NCBI GenBank assembly: GCA_009691765.1 | Contig: SIAO01000008.1 | Location: 43,390-107,389, forward strand | From: Planctomycetota bacterium | GTDB lineage: Bacteria; Planctomycetota; GCA-002687715 | DNA: 64,000 nucleotides | Direction: 5' to 3' | Shown: piece after piece, positions 33,786 through 41,364 of the stretch | Position numbering within the stretch: the first letter of the stretch is position 1 | Layout: every line of letters starts with the position of its first letter | The notes under the pieces: generated by a model | Seen by the model: only the letters and a program-made list of their open reading frames with translations | The model's database searches: none | Told to the model about the DNA's origin: nothing | Made by a program: the position numbers and the translations under genes

Positions 33786-33996
33786 TCCTTCACAACCGCG
33801 TCTGAAGTGATTGGCGCGCCACTATGCCATCCGCTTCATGAAGTTCAGGTGTGCATCAGGCAAGTCTGCTGCGTTTGCCCCACAGCAATCGTGCCGCTGA
33901 AACTGTTGAACACACCCGGCAAGAGCGAGCTAGTTCCGTGCGTTGTCGTGGCTGTGCCAGCGAGCCGTCGCTGCCAAGGAAGAATCTCGCAGCGTT

Positions 33997-34389
33997 TCAG
34001 ACGGCGACCGCACTCACTCCGAACTCATCAACGGCGCCATTGCCGTTACCACACTGTCCCGCGAGATTGCTGCCCCATGCCATGACAGTGCCATCGTTCT
34101 TGAGAGCGAGGCTGTGCCTGTCCCCGGCCGCAACGGCGATCACACCAGACAGAATGCTCGGCGAGATCTGCTGGAATGTCGTGAACGTAGACAATGCTCC
34201 GTCAAGACCGAGTTGACCAACGTCATTGTGCCCAGCAGACAGCACGGTGCCATTCCCTTGGAGCACAAGGGTGTGCAAAGTGCCCGCGCTGACACGAATC
34301 TCGGCCGATGATTGAAGCGGACACGACTGCGCCCACGAGAGAGTTGCAAGAAGGACGATGGCAACAAAGATGCTTGCGAAATCACGCAT
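33997..34389 (-). CDS. Short, probably truncated exported RCC1-repeat protein
   Basis: 130 residues from the ATG at 34389, chosen because it opens a signal peptide (ASIFVAIVLLATLSWAQ). Only about two RCC1 beta-propeller repeats remain (SAGTLHTLVLQGNGTVLSAG, AGDRHSLALKNDGTVMAWGS) out of the usual seven, and the protein stops soon after GNGNGAVDEFGVSAVAV. Downstream in another frame, between 33996 and 33845, a coding-like stretch ends in SGTIAVGQTQQTCLMHT, which looks like the old C-terminus. An internal deletion with a frame change is therefore likely, and the product may be non-functional. No other gene is seen between 33786 and 33996. Confidence 0.6.
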   Translation of the reverse strand: MRDFASIFVAIVLLATLSWAQSCPLQSSAEIRVSAGTLHTLVLQGNGTVLSAGHNDVGQLGLDGALSTFTTFQQISPSILSGVIAVAAGDRHSLALKNDGTVMAWGSNLAGQCGNGNGAVDEFGVSAVAV

Positions 34390-34578
34390 GTCGAACCCTC
34401 GGGCTCGCTGTTCGTCGGCGCATTGACACACTACATTTTCACTAGCCTTGCCCGGCTCCTGCACCGATGTTTATCAGCGCACAGAGCCTGCAAGCACAAC
34501 TCCGATCAAGGAACCGAGGGGATTCTCAGCGTCGTGGGCGTTGATGCTTGACGCACGCTCAAGAAGCACGCTGTGTTG

Positions 34579-35385
34579 TCAGCCCACTGCGGAAACGGCA
34601 ACGCGACCCGTAGCGTCGAGCAGCGGCGTAGCACGGTCCTGCATGCTCAAACGGCGAGTGAACGAGCTTTGCGAACCGAGCGCCGCAATCATCGCTTGGC
34701 GCACGAGTTCTGTGGAGTTGTTCTCTTTCGAGAGATGCGCCAACACCAAATGCCGCAAGTGTGGGTTTGCGTACTGCGCGATGGCTTGGGCTGCATCAGC
34801 ATTGTTCATGTGGCCATGAAGGCCGCCCACGCGAGCGCGCAGCCACGGAGGATAGGGCCCCTGTTCCATCATGCCGGAATCGTGATTGGCCTCGATGATG
34901 ATGGCGGTGCAACGCCGAATCGCTGCCCCGACCGTGGCATCTACATGCCCGAGGTCTGTGAAAAAACCCAGCGTCGCATCACCACAGTGCACGAGAAACG
35001 CTACAGGCTCCGCGGCATCGTGAGGCTTGACCACTGGCTCCACCAACATCGGACCCACACGCACACTCTCGACACCCAGCTCTCGACACTTCAGCCCGTC
35101 AGTGCGCCCCTTACAGGCGCCGCGCGTGCCCTCGTTGATCCACACTTCTGCACCGCTGCTTTGCGCCACACGCGCCACATGCTGCACATGATCGGCATGT
35201 TCGTGCGTAATGAAGATGGCCGTCGGCCGTGCGCTACAACCGATGGAGGTGATGCGTTCTTGTGTGGCACGCGCGCTAATGCCAGCGTCCAACAACAGAC
35301 TCATACCGCCAGCTTGCACGAGTACGGAGTTTCCGGCGCTACCGCTACCAAGCACAGAAAACTGAAGTAGCTCCGACGCTGCCAC
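34579..35385 (-). CDS. Metallo-beta-lactamase fold hydrolase (YycJ/WalJ type)
   Basis: 268 residues. The fold starts with FSVLGSGSAGNSVLVQAGG, then LLLDAGISARATQERI, the metal-binding HxHxDH motif in FITHEHADHVQHV, and later FFTDLGHVD, EANHDSGMM and VLAHLSKENN. These blocks match the YycJ/WalJ group, which are predicted nucleases linked to cell-wall and DNA-repair control in Firmicutes; the function in planctomycetes is untested. It stands alone, divergent from the rhomboid gene. Confidence 0.88.
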   Translation of the reverse strand: MAASELLQFSVLGSGSAGNSVLVQAGGMSLLLDAGISARATQERITSIGCSARPTAIFITHEHADHVQHVARVAQSSGAEVWINEGTRGACKGRTDGLKCRELGVESVRVGPMLVEPVVKPHDAAEPVAFLVHCGDATLGFFTDLGHVDATVGAAIRRCTAIIIEANHDSGMMEQGPYPPWLRARVGGLHGHMNNADAAQAIAQYANPHLRHLVLAHLSKENNSTELVRQAMIAALGSQSSFTRRLSMQDRATPLLDATGRVAVSAVG

Positions 35386-35419
35386 GCCCGCGTTCTACAA
35401 GGCGTTCGGAAGTGCGTCA

Positions 35420-36469
35420 ATGCGATGTCAAGCGCGGAATCCTCGCTACAGTGCGCGCGTGGACACGAACGACTATCCGCGTTTCGGGCGCTACGTCTTG
35501 CGCATCCCTGCGCTCAATCTGATTCTCTCTGTGATTGGCCTGTTCTTCTTGGGGCAAGTCGTCCTCGAGCGCACTCTCAACTCGTGGGCTGGAACAGCAG
35601 GATTCGCCGGCAGCGAGATCAGCGGCATCACCTGTTGGGCGCTGGGTTCCAGCAGCGTGCGGTCCCTCACGGCCGGTGAGCCGTGGCGCCTTGTAGCCAG
35701 TGTTTTTCTGCACGCCGGCTTGCTGCACTTCGTTGTGAATGCATTCTCGCTGTGGCAGCTGGGGCGCGCCGTTCAAGTTCTGTTCGGCGGCACTCGCTTA
35801 CTGGGCATTTTCTTGGCGACCGGTGTGGCCGCTTCACTGGCTTCAGATGCATGGTTTGCAATGCGCGGCTCAGCAGCCCCGAGCGTCGGCGCCTCGGGCG
35901 CGGTCTGCGGCCTCATGGGCCTCCTGCTTGCGCACATGCGCAGACGCACAGACTACGCCGCACAACAATTCGGACGCCAGCTCATCGGCTGGGCGATCGT
36001 GAATGCTGCTATCGGCCTTCTCATTCCCGAGATCAACAACGCGGCCCATGCCGGTGGATTCATTGCGGGCTACGCGTTGGACTGGCTCATCGAAGGCCCG
36101 CATTCGCGCCGCAGCGCGCGCTTCACTGTTCCGGTCACAGGAGCGCTGGCCGCACTCTGCCTCGCAGCTCTGCTCTGGGCCGCAGTGGGTGCTGCCGACC
36201 GTTCGCAGCAACTACGCGACACCATGAATGCCCTCGTTAAGGCCGAGGCGGCCCTCAATGAAGCAGCTCCACTCGAACGACTAGGGGCACTGGCCAACGA
36301 ATTGGAAACCGCGACGCGCGGTACCACCTTTGCACGTGACGGCGCCAAGACGGCTGACGCACTGCGCGGTGACGGATCGCGGCGCGAGAAGTTCAACGCG
36401 CTCGAAGCGCTCTACCGCCGCGCGTCAGAAGACTGCGGCGAGCCGATACCGATTTCCGAAACCCGGTGA
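35420..36469 (+). CDS. Rhomboid-family intramembrane serine protease
   Basis: 349 residues. Six or so membrane segments are visible. The catalytic serine is in the GASGA motif (SVGASGAVCGLMGLLLAHM), the catalytic histidine in NNAAHAGGFIAG, and the first loops contain WRLVASVFLHAGLLHFVVN. After the protease core come a further membrane helix and a cytoplasmic or external helical tail of about 90 residues. It cleaves membrane proteins within the bilayer. The ATG at 35420 has a possible GGAAG site; a GTG at 35459 is an alternative. The stop lies directly against an IS3 remnant, so the last residues may have been altered by the insertion. Confidence 0.88.
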   Translation: MRCQARNPRYSARVDTNDYPRFGRYVLRIPALNLILSVIGLFFLGQVVLERTLNSWAGTAGFAGSEISGITCWALGSSSVRSLTAGEPWRLVASVFLHAGLLHFVVNAFSLWQLGRAVQVLFGGTRLLGIFLATGVAASLASDAWFAMRGSAAPSVGASGAVCGLMGLLLAHMRRRTDYAAQQFGRQLIGWAIVNAAIGLLIPEINNAAHAGGFIAGYALDWLIEGPHSRRSARFTVPVTGALAALCLAALLWAAVGAADRSQQLRDTMNALVKAEAALNEAAPLERLGALANELETATRGTTFARDGAKTADALRGDGSRREKFNALEALYRRASEDCGEPIPISETR

Positions 36470-36834
36470 TTCGTGCGGGGTCACAAGACCCAAGCTCAAG
36501 TAAGGACGATTGTTGTTGCACGCGAATAAAAATCCCTCGGCGAGATGCCTGCCAGGTAGCGCTGCGTCGTGCGGTGCTGGCTGACCACCATGCAGGAGCG
36601 ACGCTCGGAGGCCCCGAACGATTCTTCAAGCTGATCAGTCCCACGCCGCCGCACTGCCGCTGCCAGCGATAGGAGGTCTGCTCACTCACTTCGTGCCGCT
36701 ACAAGATTTGGCCAGATCCTCGCCTTGGCCAGCAGCCAGCTCAGCATCACGCAGCTTCTTGATGATCTCGTCTGGGCCGCGTCGTTTGCGCTTCTTCAAG
36801 AGAGATTCACGGACCACTTTTCGGGGGGCAGGTC
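36470..36834 (-). mobile_element. Degenerate IS3-family element (OrfA and OrfB fragments)
   Basis: Read on the minus strand from about 36800, a TTG-initiated stretch gives KKRKRRGPDEIIKKLRDAEL, the usual start of IS3-family OrfA. One frameshift later comes VSEQTSYRWQRQCGGV, the OrfA helix-turn-helix end. After a deletion, SERRSCMVVSQHRTTQRY is the start of OrfB, and just before 36470 CNNNRPYLSLGLVTP matches the final HNxxRPHSSLGYxTP segment of OrfB. The terminal TGACCTGCCCCCCGA at 36834 (minus strand) looks like the left end of the element; no matching right end was found. It is dead. The OrfA and OrfB types suggest the IS407-like branch, tentatively. Confidence 0.75.
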
Positions 36835-36864
36835 ACCTGCGCTCACTTTTGGCGCAGCAAGGCC

Positions 36865-36908
36865 ACAAAAAGGTAGGGCTCTCAAGGTCACGCGACCCTG
36901 AGAGCCCT
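36865..36908 (-). terminator. Strong intrinsic terminator after the TPR/zinc-finger gene
   Basis: Long hairpin between 36875 and 36908 with an outer perfect stem of 9 bases (AGGGCTCTC and complement) and an inner GGTC/GACC continuation. On the minus strand it is followed by ACCTTTTT. It probably ends the transcript of the operon at 39712-37088. A further small perfect hairpin (37011-37028, no T tract) lies between it and the gene; nothing else was seen in 36909-37087. Confidence 0.8.
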
Positions 36909-37087
36909 GCCCCTCGATCTCCGCCAAGCTCCCCTGCCATCAGGTGCCAACCCTGTGTCGGTCCCCGATAAAGCCCGGCGGCTCTTATTCCATCCAGCCC
37001 CTTGGGGCGGGCCGCACCGAAGTGCGGCGGTTGTGTCCACTATGAAATGCGCGCGGAGGAGGAAAAACGGCGTAGAAATCTTGCTCG

Positions 37088-38014
37088 CTACGCGCTCAAG
37101 CCGAGGCTCTTGGCCAGAGAAGACTTACGCACGGTTTCGAGCACCGGTGCGTTGGACGGCAGCCCCAGATCCTGCAACAGACGAGTGCGACCGCCGCTCG
37201 AAACAAGAATCGCGTCCGCGTGGGCGGCAGCCTTGGTCTCATCACCAGGCGCGAAGCGCAACAGCCGCATGTACAGCGCCGCAAACCGGCCGAAATACGG
37301 ATCGCGACCATCTTCCTCGGAAAGCACGATCGAGCGCTCTGCCGAACGCACGGCACGATCCAAGTCGCCACGGTGCTTGAACACATAGGCGAGATTGCAG
37401 TGTGCAAAGGCGCGCGAATCTCTCGCACCCGAGGCATCCGTCAGGACTTTCAAGAATGCTGCTTCGGCCGCGTCGAGTTCCTCACGCTGGTAGTGCAGCA
37501 CGCCCAACCAATTCCACGCCTTGTCGTGATAACGGCACGCCAATGTCGTGATGCGCCGGAACAGCGCCATGGCCAGCTCGACGCGCCGCTCATGACGATT
37601 TGCAGCAGCTGCGAGTTCGCTCCGCACTTCCTCGAGGTCGACTCCCCCAACTTTGGAAGTGCCCGTGTAATCCTCCGCGTCGCCGAGGAGTCCGTCGCTG
37701 GCTGAGAGGTTTTCTGCAGCGCTGCCACCACCTTCCTCTGTGATGCGCACGTTCTCCGTTTCACTCGTGCCTGGTTCGTCGCGGATCAGTGCACGAGCAA
37801 GGTTGAACACCGCGAGTGCCAGCTCGTCGATGGTCTCGCGCAGGTAGGTGGACTCAGGCAGCTCGACGCTATGGAAAAACTGCGTCAGCCGTTCACGACA
37901 CGAGGCACATTCACCAGCATGCAGACTGATCGCTTCAAGATCCATGCTGTCCTTGGGGCCTAAGTCAAGGAAGGCCGCAAGATACGAACTCACAGTGTCA
38001 CACCCGGCTGTCAT
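37088..38014 (-). CDS. TPR protein with N-terminal anti-sigma-like zinc finger
   Basis: 308 residues. Near the N-terminus, LHAGECASCRERLTQFF carries an H-x3-C-x2-C pattern as in zinc-binding anti-sigma factors. No membrane segment is seen. The second half has TPR-like helices (DKAWNWLGVLHYQREELDAA, RAFAHCNLAYVFKHRGDLDR). It starts 7 bases after the sigma-like gene upstream, the standard order for a sigma/anti-sigma pair, so a role in holding that protein inactive is an inference. If so it would be a soluble anti-sigma factor with a TPR sensor. Confidence 0.75.
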   Translation of the reverse strand: MTAGCDTVSSYLAAFLDLGPKDSMDLEAISLHAGECASCRERLTQFFHSVELPESTYLRETIDELALAVFNLARALIRDEPGTSETENVRITEEGGGSAAENLSASDGLLGDAEDYTGTSKVGGVDLEEVRSELAAAANRHERRVELAMALFRRITTLACRYHDKAWNWLGVLHYQREELDAAEAAFLKVLTDASGARDSRAFAHCNLAYVFKHRGDLDRAVRSAERSIVLSEEDGRDPYFGRFAALYMRLLRFAPGDETKAAAHADAILVSSGGRTRLLQDLGLPSNAPVLETVRKSSLAKSLGLSA

Positions 38015-38021
38015 TCACACC

Positions 38022-39089
38022 TCAAGCGGAAACGCGCTCGTGACTCAGCACAAAGCGGAGCGCTACCTGCCATTTCTCCACGAGCACACCCATGCCGCGT
38101 CCAGTGTTGTGGTCTTTCAAGCGCAAGTCTTTTTCGCGGATGGAGGCCGCAAGCGCATCGAGGATGCGACGCACATACGCATTGCTGATGGCCCCCACGC
38201 CGTAGGTCCGCTGCGCTGACGCCAACAGAATCGTGTGCAACGCGCTGAGATACTCGCGTTTCGCTCTCTTCTCATTGATTCCGAGACGCGCACTAATTTC
38301 CACCCAACCAAGAGCGGCGTTGGGCTGCGCTTCACCCGCCTCTGCGAGCAGTTCTGAAAGCGCGTCTTGCGCTCCGAGCGCCTCAAGTGCGGACCGATTC
38401 TTGGCCAAGTAGATCCAGCGCTGCTCTGGCGTGAGCTCACGGCGAAACAAACCCAGCAAGAACTCGATGCGTTCCGCTGCCGAATCGGATTCGACTGCAA
38501 CCGCTTCGATCGACTCCAGCACTTCTCCGCTTTGCGCATGATCGAGCGCATCGCCGCTAACGCGGCAATGATCGAAGTACGCACGACGCAGGCCGTTCAG
38601 GTAGTGCCAGCTGAGACAGAACGCACGCGCTTCTTGGTGGCGCGATTCTGCTTTCAGTAGCAGAGCCTTCAGGCCGTCGCGCGACAGATACTGCGCAAGA
38701 TGATCTGCATGTAGCCCGGAGTAAACCACTGCCTGTGCGGGCCAACGGCGCTCGATTTGGTCGAGACCGAAGAAATACAGCCCCACTTGCAGGAATGTGA
38801 CGACAGGCTTGCTGATGAGTCTGCTGCAACCCATCGCCTCGCCCACCGCATTCAACAAGAACACCGGCTGAAAGAAACGATCCTGCAAACGTTGCTGTGA
38901 CGCACGCAAGCTCTCTTCGAACAAAGCCAGTTTGGCGCGCACGCGCTCCGGTGTGGAAGCGTCAGAAGACACTGCCTGCAACGCAGCGAGCATGTCGCTG
39001 GCGCGGGCCAAGAGCATTTGTTTTTGTGACTGTGGCAGAGCTTCCGCGGAAGCAACCACCACAGCATCCAGCAAGGGATGGTGTGACAT
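38022..39089 (-). CDS. Unassigned protein with sigma-factor-like segments
   Basis: 355 residues from the ATG at 39089, chosen for its GGAGG ribosome binding site. I do not recognise a named family. Residues around 180-200 (ARAFCLSWHYLNGLRRAYFD) resemble the core of sigma region 2, and the C-terminal part (LTPEQRWIYLAKN, then GWVEISARLGINEKRAKREY) resembles a region 4 helix-turn-helix. A CxxC-free, helical N-terminal half precedes them. With the zinc-finger protein directly downstream it could be a divergent sigma factor, but this rests on weak similarity. Confidence 0.7.
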   Translation of the reverse strand: MSHHPLLDAVVVASAEALPQSQKQMLLARASDMLAALQAVSSDASTPERVRAKLALFEESLRASQQRLQDRFFQPVFLLNAVGEAMGCSRLISKPVVTFLQVGLYFFGLDQIERRWPAQAVVYSGLHADHLAQYLSRDGLKALLLKAESRHQEARAFCLSWHYLNGLRRAYFDHCRVSGDALDHAQSGEVLESIEAVAVESDSAAERIEFLLGLFRRELTPEQRWIYLAKNRSALEALGAQDALSELLAEAGEAQPNAALGWVEISARLGINEKRAKREYLSALHTILLASAQRTYGVGAISNAYVRRILDALAASIREKDLRLKDHNTGRGMGVLVEKWQVALRFVLSHERVSA

Positions 39090-39103
39090 GGTGGCCTCCG
39101 GGG

Positions 39104-39712
39104 TCAATTGACGGGTAGAACGCCTTCGATACCTGGGACTGCAGTGACGAACGCCAAGCACTCGGTACCGGTGCCACCGAGGACTTGCCCTTCAATCGCG
39201 GCCCATGTGACCGGGAACAGCGGCGTGCTAGTACCTGGCAGAGGCACACCCAACGAGCCGCCCGAGGGTAGTGACACACCAGCCGCAGCGGCGGCGGCAG
39301 CCGCGTAACGCCGCAACCGCAGGCCCCACGGTGCAGATTGCACCATGCCACCATCGAACCCCGTGGTGTTCAGTACGGCGACACAATCGAAAGCCGGCCA
39401 CTGTTCGAAGTTGACCAAGTCTGTAGACCAATGCATGGTTCCCGTAGTGTCAAACGCCACAGGGACAGTGAGCAAGAAAACCTGAGAAGTACCAAAGGCG
39501 CAAAGCGCCATGGTCACCGTGCCACTTTGCCCAGGCACGCCCAGCGCATTCATGTGGAGGTTCAACTGTGAAGCATCCACCGACATGTTGAACGACACCG
39601 CTTCAGTGATGTTGAGCAGTTCACCGTCGCGTCCTGGCGAGAAGACGCTCAAACCGGGAATCAACAGGAAAAACGCCAACAAGCACACACTGAACATTCG
39701 TCGCATAGCCAT
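39104..39712 (-). CDS. Exported protein of unknown function
   Basis: 202 residues from the ATG at 39712, chosen for its GGAGGT ribosome binding site. It starts with a signal peptide (FSVCLLAFFLLIPGLSVFS). The mature part is rich in Gly, Thr, Val and Pro with a run of eight alanines, and looks all-beta (VTMALCAFGTSQVFLLTVPV, FDCVAVLNTTGFDGG). The last 60 residues (LPGTSTPLFPVTWAAIEGQV) recall the surface proteins common in planctomycete genomes. It is first in a probable operon with the sigma-like gene 14 bases downstream. Confidence 0.75.
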   Translation of the reverse strand: MAMRRMFSVCLLAFFLLIPGLSVFSPGRDGELLNITEAVSFNMSVDASQLNLHMNALGVPGQSGTVTMALCAFGTSQVFLLTVPVAFDTTGTMHWSTDLVNFEQWPAFDCVAVLNTTGFDGGMVQSAPWGLRLRRYAAAAAAAAGVSLPSGGSLGVPLPGTSTPLFPVTWAAIEGQVLGGTGTECLAFVTAVPGIEGVLPVN

Positions 39713-39831
39713 GGTTTGACCTCCACGGGAATCGAGACAGCGGGGAAGACCCCGACCAACATCACAACGCACGCAAGTATAACGGTGCGACCCGGCAGAG
39801 TGTCAGGACTATTTGTTCGGAAATCGTTGGC

Positions 39832-40578
39832 TCAAAGCGACTTGGCGCGAGCGTTCAGGAACAGAAGCATCATTCCCAACCAAGCCGGAAGCAGGCTCAG
39901 GACAAGTGCTTGCGGCTCCAGCGCCGCAAATCCTATGCCGTAGACCGCGCCACACGCTGCGGCGACGAAGACCGCACTTGCAAGGATCACGGTTCCGCGA
40001 GCGCCCGTAGCCAGGCCAGCCCACGCATTCTTATGGCGGGCATGAACCACGTCCCGCTGCCGACGCACCACGCAGATGCGCTCTTCAGCATTGGAAAGGT
40101 CCTGATCGAGGGAAGCGCCTTCCGCTTGCAGGGCTTCGATGTTCTCTAACGGTAGGTCCATAGTGCCGTCGACTTCTGCGACCTCCGTACTAAACCCTTC
40201 TTCGAGGGCCTCCGTCGCGCCATTGAAGCGCCGCTGAATCTCATCCCACTCCTGCTCGAGGTCCATGATGCGCTCGCCGCAAAGCAACAGCTCGCGCCGC
40301 GTCTCCTCCGAGGACTTGCGCCCCTCGAGGGCTGCGACACGCCCGGCTTGCTGCTGAATATGCTCCACCAAACGCATGGTCTCTTCACGCGCACGATGCA
40401 AGAGGCGCATCTGACCTCGAAAGTACTCGCGCACACGGCCTTCTACCGTTGCAGGCGGCCCCTTGCGTGCATGCTCCGCGGTGAGCGACAACCCGCACTC
40501 CGCGCAATAAGTGGCGTACCAGCTCACAACAGCGTTGCAATGTCCACAAAACCGGACTCTCTCTTCGGTGGCAGCCAT
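39832..40578 (-). CDS. Zinc-ribbon, coiled-coil and double-membrane-segment protein
   Basis: 248 residues. The N-terminus has a zinc ribbon (FCGHCNAVV and then YCAECGLSL, two CxxC pairs). A long coiled coil follows (MRLVEHIQQQAGRVAALEG, LEQEWDEIQRRFNGATEALE), then two C-terminal membrane helices (VILASAVFVAAACGAVYGIG and ALVLSLLPAWLGMMLLFLN). The architecture suggests a membrane-anchored scaffold, but no specific function can be assigned. The ATG at 40578 has no clear ribosome binding site; the frame is open upstream over the moaE end. Confidence 0.7.
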   Translation of the reverse strand: MAATEERVRFCGHCNAVVSWYATYCAECGLSLTAEHARKGPPATVEGRVREYFRGQMRLLHRAREETMRLVEHIQQQAGRVAALEGRKSSEETRRELLLCGERIMDLEQEWDEIQRRFNGATEALEEGFSTEVAEVDGTMDLPLENIEALQAEGASLDQDLSNAEERICVVRRQRDVVHARHKNAWAGLATGARGTVILASAVFVAAACGAVYGIGFAALEPQALVLSLLPAWLGMMLLFLNARAKSL

Positions 40579-40609
40579 GCTGGCTGTATAGGTCGCACTC
40601 GCTCGTCTG

Positions 40610-41044
40610 TCAACGCGCAGCAGGCGGCAGCGTGCCTTCGACCCAGTGCGAGCCATCAGGCCCGAACTCTTGTTTCCAAATGGGCACGCGCTGCTTCAGC
40701 AAGTCAACGAGCAGCAGTGCGCATTCGAACGCGGGGCGTCGATGCCGCGAGCCCACCGCCACGACGAGGCTCACGCTACCCACAGGCAACCGTCCAATGC
40801 GATGAAACAGCGCGATGGCACCAACTTCATGCGCACCAGCGGCTTCACGGGCAACGCGCTCGAGCTCTGCGCGCGCGAGCGGTTCGTAGGCTGTGTAATC
40901 CACCGCACTCACGGCCCTGCCTTCATGGATGTCGCGCACGACACCCAGAAACACCACCACGGCGCCATGCCCCGAAGCGCTCGCGAAGTTACGAGCCTCT
41001 GCTTCGTCCAGCTCTGCAGAGGTGAGTTCGACGCGCAGTTTCAT
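40610..41044 (-). CDS. moaE: Molybdopterin synthase catalytic subunit MoaE
   Basis: 144 residues, normal length for MoaE. Family blocks are GAVVVFLGVVRDIHEGR, VDYTAYEPLARAELERVARE, IALFHRIGRLPVGSVSLVVA and the catalytic end RHRRPAFECALLLVDLLKQR then VPIWKQEF. With MoaD it adds the two sulfurs to cyclic pyranopterin monophosphate to give molybdopterin. Its ATG overlaps the moaD stop as ATGA. The moaA and moaC genes are not in the window. Confidence 0.96.
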   Translation of the reverse strand: MKLRVELTSAELDEAEARNFASASGHGAVVVFLGVVRDIHEGRAVSAVDYTAYEPLARAELERVAREAAGAHEVGAIALFHRIGRLPVGSVSLVVAVGSRHRRPAFECALLLVDLLKQRVPIWKQEFGPDGSHWVEGTLPPAAR

Positions 41045-41295
41045 CCGCCACTCACTGGTGGAATCAAAGCCACTTCATCGCCCGGCGCGAGCAACGTGGC
41101 AGCGCTGCACCAAGTTGCATTACGCGCGAAGGCCACTCGTCCTCTGAAAGGCAGCAATGCCGGATACTGCGCTTCAGCCGCTTCAAGCAGATCGGCTACA
41201 GACGCGCCCGCTGGTAGCTCAAGGCTCACGCTGTCGGCCGCAAGATGTTCGCGCAAAGGGCCAAAGGCCAGCAGCTTGATCTGCATAGATGCCAT
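41041..41295 (-). CDS. moaD: Molybdopterin synthase sulfur carrier subunit MoaD
   Basis: 84 residues of ubiquitin-like fold ending in the required Gly-Gly (LIPPVSGG), which is adenylated and thiolated before passing sulfur to MoaE. Other blocks are LLAFGPLREHLA and LPAGASVADLLEAAE. Start ATG at 41295 or at 41286 (MQIKLLAF); neither has a strong ribosome binding site. It overlaps moaE by four bases, so the pair makes a stoichiometric complex. Confidence 0.93.
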   Translation of the reverse strand: MASMQIKLLAFGPLREHLAADSVSLELPAGASVADLLEAAEAQYPALLPFRGRVAFARNATWCSAATLLAPGDEVALIPPVSGG

Positions 41296-41364
41296 GAGGC
41301 AGCGTAGCTGGCGAGCTCGATGCACCAAACCTCTTGGCTGCTGGTGCGGCGATGCGCGCCGACC

